DNA of 55,696 nt from assembly GCA_025360715.1 (NCBI GenBank), contig JANYBS010000128.1:1-55696 (forward strand), given 5' to 3'. Within the stretch, counting starts at the first letter, position 1. Each line of letters opens with the position of its first letter. This DNA comes from Candidatus Eiseniibacteriota bacterium (lineage in GTDB: Bacteria > Eisenbacteria > RBG-16-71-46). Under the pieces are notes generated by a model. It was not told where the DNA came from. It searched no databases and saw only the letters and a list, made by a program, of their open reading frames with translations. The translations under genes and the position numbers were made by a program. This document shows, piece by piece, positions 51,893-55,696 of this stretch.

Positions 51893-52034
51893 GGGTGCGA
51901 AGCGCCGCAGGCGTTGCGGGGCGCCCGAGCGGGCATTGCGCGCACGCGCACAACGCGGTGCGACAGCTGGCGGGAACGGGGCACCTGACCCAACCACTGC
52001 GCCATCTGGCGCGAACCCGCCGGGCGTTGCGCTT

Positions 52035-53030
52035 TCAGGCGAAGTGGCAGGCCACCCAGTGCCCGGGGCTCACTTCGCGCAGCGCGGGATCCTCGGCCGA
52101 ACAGCGCGCGAGCCCTCCCACCTGTTCCGCCAGGAAGCAACGCGGATGGAAGTGGCATCCCGAAGGCGGCCGCGCCGGGCTCGGGACATCGCCCTTGAGG
52201 ACGATGCGTCGCGAGCGGCGGTCGGGATCGGGCACCGGCACGGCAGACAGCAGCGACTTCGTGTACGGGTGACGCGGATCGGCGTAGAGCGCATCGCGGT
52301 CCGCCATCTCGACGATCCGCCCCAGGTACATCACCGCCACGCGGTCGCTGATGTGTTCCACGACCGACAGGTCATGCGCCACGAACAGATAGGTGAGGCC
52401 GATGCGCTTCTGGAGATCCTGCAGCAGGTTGATGATCTGCGCCTGGATCGACACATCGAGCGCCGAGACGGGCTCATCGAGCACGACCAACTGCGGCTCC
52501 ACGGCAAGCGCTCGCGCGATCCCCAGGCGCTGGCGCTGGCCGCCGGAGAACTCGTGCGGGTAGCGCCGCGCGTGGTCGGGCGAGAGCCCCACAAGCGTAA
52601 GAAGCTCGGCGATGCGCTCGCGCGCTTTGGCGCCCTTGGCCAATCCATGGATCTCGAGCGGCTCGGCCAGCATGCTGCCGATCGTGAGGCGCGGATTCAG
52701 GCTGGAGTAAGGGTCCTGGAAGACGATCTGCATGCGCCGCCGCATCGCGCGCAGCGCATCGCGTCCCAGCGTGGTGACCTCCTGGCCTTCGAAACGGACG
52801 CTGCCCGACGTGGGCTCGATCAGCCGCAGGATGCAGCGTCCGGTCGTGGTCTTTCCGCAACCACTCTCGCCCACCAGCCCCAGCGTCTCGCCCTTGCGCA
52901 CATGGAAGGACACTCCGTCGACCGCGCGTACCTGACCCGCGACGCGCGAGAAGATGCCTTTGCGGATCGGGAAATACTTCGTGAGCCCCGTCACCTGGAG
53001 CAGGTGTTCGCGCTCGTCATGCCCGCTCAT
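52035..53030 (-). CDS. Oligopeptide/dipeptide ABC transporter ATP-binding protein (DppF/OppF type)
   Basis: 331 aa. Walker [13 protein letters not shown], signature [15 protein letters not shown], Walker [13 protein letters not shown], then the C-terminal oligo_HPY-type extension with [19 protein letters not shown] (two CxxxxxC-like clusters). It starts MSGHDERE at 53030, overlapping the partner gene stop by 4 bp. It energises import of peptides, nickel or similar small ligands; the binding protein is not in the window. Confidence 0.94.
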   Translation of the reverse strand: MSGHDEREHLLQVTGLTKYFPIRKGIFSRVAGQVRAVDGVSFHVRKGETLGLVGESGCGKTTTGRCILRLIEPTSGSVRFEGQEVTTLGRDALRAMRRRMQIVFQDPYSSLNPRLTIGSMLAEPLEIHGLAKGAKARERIAELLTLVGLSPDHARRYPHEFSGGQRQRLGIARALAVEPQLVVLDEPVSALDVSIQAQIINLLQDLQKRIGLTYLFVAHDLSVVEHISDRVAVMYLGRIVEMADRDALYADPRHPYTKSLLSAVPVPDPDRRSRRIVLKGDVPSPARPPSGCHFHPRCFLAEQVGGLARCSAEDPALREVSPGHWVACHFA

Positions 53031-54043
53031 GAAGCGCTCCCTCCCGCGACCGGATCCACGGTTCCTGCGGCGATCTCCGCAGCTCGCCAGCACCGCACCT
53101 GATGCGTACCCTCGAACACCTCAAGCGGTGGAGCTTCCTGACGGCAGCGGTCCTGGGCGATGGGACAGCGCGGATGGAAGCGGCAGGCCGCGGGGAAACT
53201 CGTCGGGTCCGGGACGTTGCCCGGCACGACGCGCAGGCGTTCGCCGCGGTCGCCGAGCTTGGGCAGTGACGCGAGAAGTCCGGCCGTGTAGGGATGCAGC
53301 GTGCGATGGAATGCCGCGCGCACATCGCAATGCTCCACGATCTGCCCGGCGTACATGACAGCGACGTGGTCGGCGGTCTCGGCCACCACGCCCAGGTCGT
53401 GCGTGATGAGCAGCACGGCCATGCCGAGTTCCTTCTGCAGACGCCCGAGCAGCTCAAGGATCTGCGCCTGGATCGTGACATCGAGCGCCGTCGTCGGTTC
53501 GTCGGCGATGAGCAGCGCCGGTCGGCAAGCGAGCGCCATCGCTATCATGATGCGCTGGCGCATGCCACCGCTCAACTGGTGCGGGTACTCGTCGATACGC
53601 TGCTCGGGCGAAGGGATCCCGACCAACTGCAACATCTCGAGAGTTCGAGCGCGCGCGGCCTTGCGATCACACTTCTCGTGCAGTTCGAGCACTTCCATGA
53701 TCTGCTCGCCGCACGTGTAGACCGGGTTGAGCGAGGTCATCGGTTCCTGGAAGATCATCGAGATCTCCTTGCCGCGGATCGCGCGCATCGCTTGGAGCGG
53801 AAGGGCCAGAAGGTCCTGACCCTTGAAGACGATGCGCCCGCCGACGATTCGCCCCGGCGGCGTCGCGATCAGCCGAAGGATCGACAGACTCGTGACGCTC
53901 TTGCCACTGCCGGACTCCCCGACGACCGCCAGTGTCTCGCCGGCGCCGATGGCGTACGACACGCCATCGACCGCCCGCACGACACCCTCGTCGGTGAAGA
54001 AGTGCGTCTGCAGGTCCTGCACAGCGAGCAGCGGCTCAGTCAC
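53027..54043 (-). CDS. Oligopeptide/dipeptide ABC transporter ATP-binding protein (DppD/OppD type)
   Basis: 338 aa. Walker [13 protein letters not shown], signature [15 protein letters not shown], Walker [13 protein letters not shown], and the C-terminal [14 protein letters not shown] cluster typical of the DppD/OppD subunit. Heterodimer with the 52035 product. It overlaps the permease gene by 4 bp. Confidence 0.94.
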   Translation of the reverse strand: MTEPLLAVQDLQTHFFTDEGVVRAVDGVSYAIGAGETLAVVGESGSGKSVTSLSILRLIATPPGRIVGGRIVFKGQDLLALPLQAMRAIRGKEISMIFQEPMTSLNPVYTCGEQIMEVLELHEKCDRKAARARTLEMLQLVGIPSPEQRIDEYPHQLSGGMRQRIMIAMALACRPALLIADEPTTALDVTIQAQILELLGRLQKELGMAVLLITHDLGVVAETADHVAVMYAGQIVEHCDVRAAFHRTLHPYTAGLLASLPKLGDRGERLRVVPGNVPDPTSFPAACRFHPRCPIAQDRCRQEAPPLEVFEGTHQVRCWRAAEIAAGTVDPVAGGSAS

Positions 54044-55161
54044 TTTCGTCCCCCTCCCGGGGCGGAACGCGGGTCGAGGGCGTCACGCAGCCCGTCACCC
54101 AGGAAGTTGAATGCCATCACGGTGATGAAGATCACGCATGCAGGCGCGAACAGCATCCACGGCGTGTGCTGCATGACGCTCACCGAACGTGCCGCGCCGA
54201 GCATGTTGCCCCAGGAAGCTGCCGGCTCCTGCACGCCCACGCCAAGGAACGAGAGGAACACCTCTCCCAAGATGTAACCCGGAACCGCGAGACTGGCGGC
54301 GACGATCACGAACGACATCGTGTTGGGCAGGATATGGCGCACGATGATGCGCAACCGGCCCACGCCAAGGGCCTGCGCGGCGGCCACATACTCCATCTGG
54401 CGGATCGACAACACCATCCCCCGGATCACGCGCGCAAGGCCTGCCCAGCCGATGAACGCGAGGATCCCGACGATGCCCAGGTACGTCTGACGGCTGCTCG
54501 CGTGCGTGGGAAAGAGACTTCGCATCGCGATGATCAGGTACAGGCCCGGAATGCTCAGCAGCAGCTCGGTCGAGCGCATGATGCCGGTGTCGACCCAGCC
54601 GCCGAAGTAGCCGCTGATGCCGCCCAACAGCAGCCCCAGCGTGAACGAGATGGCGATGCCGAGCAGCCCGACCGTGAGCGAGACCTGCGCGCCGAACAGC
54701 AACCGCGTGAACAGGTCGCGGCCGTTGGCGTCGGCGCCGAAGACGAAGATACGGTGACCAGGATCGACGCCGAAGAGGTGCCGGTGCAGCGGGCCCATGC
54801 CGAGCAGACGATAGGGCACGCCGATCACGCCGAAGCGGACCGGTACGACCGAACCTGCCACGTCCTCGTAAGTGGTCGCGCCCGGATCGGTGGGCCGCGT
54901 CGCGCGCACATGAAGCCCACGCCAGCGGCCCTGTGCGTCGATCAGGTGCAGCGCGGTCGGAGGATGGAAGAACCGCTCGCGGTCGGTCTCGGTCTCCCCA
55001 TAGGGTGCGAGGAACGGCGCGAACAGCGCGCCTAGATAGAGCACGCCGAGTAACCCTGCGCCGGTGATCGCCAGCGGGCTGCGCTGCAACTGCCGCCAGA
55101 ACATCTGCGCGGGAGAGCGCGAGACGCTAGCACGCACCCGCGTCACGGCGGGATCACTCAT
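54040..55161 (-). CDS. Peptide ABC transporter permease (DppC/OppC type)
   Basis: 373 aa, longer than usual DppC (about 300) because of an insert of about 70-100 residues after the first helix ([36 protein letters not shown]), predicted periplasmic. The remainder has [20 protein letters not shown] and the EAA-loop region [20 protein letters not shown] that contacts the ATPases, then [20 protein letters not shown]. It overlaps the next permease gene by 8 bp. Confidence 0.94.
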   Translation of the reverse strand: MSDPAVTRVRASVSRSPAQMFWRQLQRSPLAITGAGLLGVLYLGALFAPFLAPYGETETDRERFFHPPTALHLIDAQGRWRGLHVRATRPTDPGATTYEDVAGSVVPVRFGVIGVPYRLLGMGPLHRHLFGVDPGHRIFVFGADANGRDLFTRLLFGAQVSLTVGLLGIAISFTLGLLLGGISGYFGGWVDTGIMRSTELLLSIPGLYLIIAMRSLFPTHASSRQTYLGIVGILAFIGWAGLARVIRGMVLSIRQMEYVAAAQALGVGRLRIIVRHILPNTMSFVIVAASLAVPGYILGEVFLSFLGVGVQEPAASWGNMLGAARSVSVMQHTPWMLFAPACVIFITVMAFNFLGDGLRDALDPRSAPGGGRK

Positions 55162-55696
55162 ATCGGATCCGTGGGTCGGCCACTGCCAATAGGAGGTCGG
55201 CGATCAGGTTGCCGGCGACGAGTACGGCCGACGCCATGAGGACGGCGCCCATGACCACATACTGGTCCTTCGTCTGCAGCGCGGTGAGCGTCATGCTGCC
55301 CAGGCCGGGCCAGCTGAAGATGATCTCGGCGACGAACGAGCCCGAGACGAGCGAGCCGAGCGTGAAGCCGAAGAGCGTGATCAACGGATTGAGCGCATTG
55401 CGCAGCGCGTGCTTGCGGATCACGACGGCCTCGGACAGGCCCTTCGCGCGCGCGGTGGTCACGTAATCCAACCGCAGCACGTCGAGCAGGCTCGCGCGCA
55501 TCTGCCGCATGCGCCCCGCCAACGGCACGAGCCCCACCGCCAGCGCCGGCAACACCAGATGGTGCAATGTGTCGGTGAACCTGCCCCACGCGGCAAGCTC
55601 GTCATGGTCGAGACTGTGCATGTCCCCGATCGGGAACCAGCCGGTTTTGAACGCGAGGATCAGGAACAACAAGCCGCCGAGCACTTCGGGGATCGA
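55154..55696 (-). CDS. Peptide ABC transporter permease (DppB/OppB type), 5' part cut
   Basis: The window holds about 180 C-terminal residues. LPALAVGLVPLAGRMRQMRA, DYVTTARAKGLSEAVVIRKH (EAA loop) and NALNPLITLFGFTLGSLVSG are the DppB/OppB landmarks. The frame is open to the window edge (SIPEVLGGLL at the start), so the gene continues outside. Forms the translocation pore with the 54040 product. Confidence 0.93.
   Translation of the reverse strand, partial: SIPEVLGGLLFLILAFKTGWFPIGDMHSLDHDELAAWGRFTDTLHHLVLPALAVGLVPLAGRMRQMRASLLDVLRLDYVTTARAKGLSEAVVIRKHALRNALNPLITLFGFTLGSLVSGSFVAEIIFSWPGLGSMTLTALQTKDQYVVMGAVLMASAVLVAGNLIADLLLAVADPRIRYE

Larger units (their letters stand above)
51372..52034. 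other. 663-bp intergenic region upstream of the BMC operon
   Basis: No plausible gene. It contains the BMC promoter (51428-51456), a short palindrome GGAGCC-CA-GGCTCC (51463-51476), a hairpin (51495-51520), and farther upstream a region that is visibly less GC-biased (51590-51730) and a composite inverted repeat (51841-51892). Frames here give low-complexity, Arg/Cys-rich translations and no recognisable protein. It is also the 3' region of the transporter operon. Confidence 0.6.

Noticed and set aside
51489-51953. 154-codon minus-strand frame upstream of the BMC operon
   Set aside because: The product is Cys/Arg-rich and low-complexity and covers a hairpin and a palindromic repeat; it looks like translated non-coding DNA.

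Overview
The window is GC-rich chromosomal DNA from a Gram-negative-type bacterium: it has an LpxL/HtrB-family acyltransferase, SurA/PpiD-type folding factors and lipoprotein signals. No rRNA or taxonomic marker is present. The mix of a metabolosome locus, an AURKAIP1/COX24-type small basic protein and many secreted propeller/TPR proteins suggests an under-sampled phylum of the FCB/Eisenbacteria kind, but this is inference only. Most genes lie on the minus strand in tightly overlapping operons (ATGA, GTGA and TGATG junctions).

Layout. (1) 1-7674, minus: a complete potassium-uptake operon in the order small ORF - kdpF - kdpA - kdpB - kdpC - kdpD - kdpE (kdpE cut by the window edge). (2) 7819-10081, plus: a small zinc-ribbon membrane protein, a secreted thioredoxin-fold/TPR protein and an OB-fold-like lipoprotein. 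(3) 10163-22718, minus: apt, a group-2 sigma factor, acylphosphatase, tRNA-Pro(CGG), surE, a family 2 glycosyltransferase, a lipid A-type acyltransferase, tRNA-Pro(GGG), a MerR-type regulator, gpsA, plsY, der, tRNA-Gly(CCC), miaA, mutL and a protein of unknown function. (4) 22881-38857: a 994-aa secreted PPIase (minus), a YfiH/PgeF-type protein (plus), an M28-type metallopeptidase and a propeller protein coupled to a SpoIVB-type S55 peptidase (minus), a homocysteine methyltransferase-MTHFR fusion with a YkgJ-type cysteine-cluster protein (plus), then mutS and a TPR/SPOR protein (minus). (5) 39010-47488, minus: HU/IHF - COX24-type small protein - RNase R-type nuclease - PilZ protein - hisC - aroA - cmk - plsC - rpsA, linking chromosome structure, RNA decay, aromatic/histidine synthesis and translation.

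(6) 47837-51371, minus: a compact bacterial microcompartment (BMC) operon with two hexameric shell proteins, three EutN/CcmL pentamers, one PduT-like tandem-domain trimer and a PduP-like CoA-acylating aldehyde dehydrogenase with a probable N-terminal encapsulation helix. No aldehyde-generating signature enzyme, PduL, acetate kinase or alcohol dehydrogenase is in the window, so the substrate is unknown. (7) 52035-55696, minus: an Opp/Dpp-type peptide/nickel ABC transporter (two ATPases, two permeases, the last cut by the edge).

The most notable points are the signature-less BMC locus with an altered hexamer pore and a PduT-like protein lacking its Fe-S cysteine; a 27-residue membrane peptide ahead of kdpF; an RNase R-type gene whose coding similarity runs past any usable start codon, back to the COX24-type gene; promoters placed directly on start codons (leaderless mRNAs); and a 4 x 13-bp tandem repeat in front of the sigma-factor gene.
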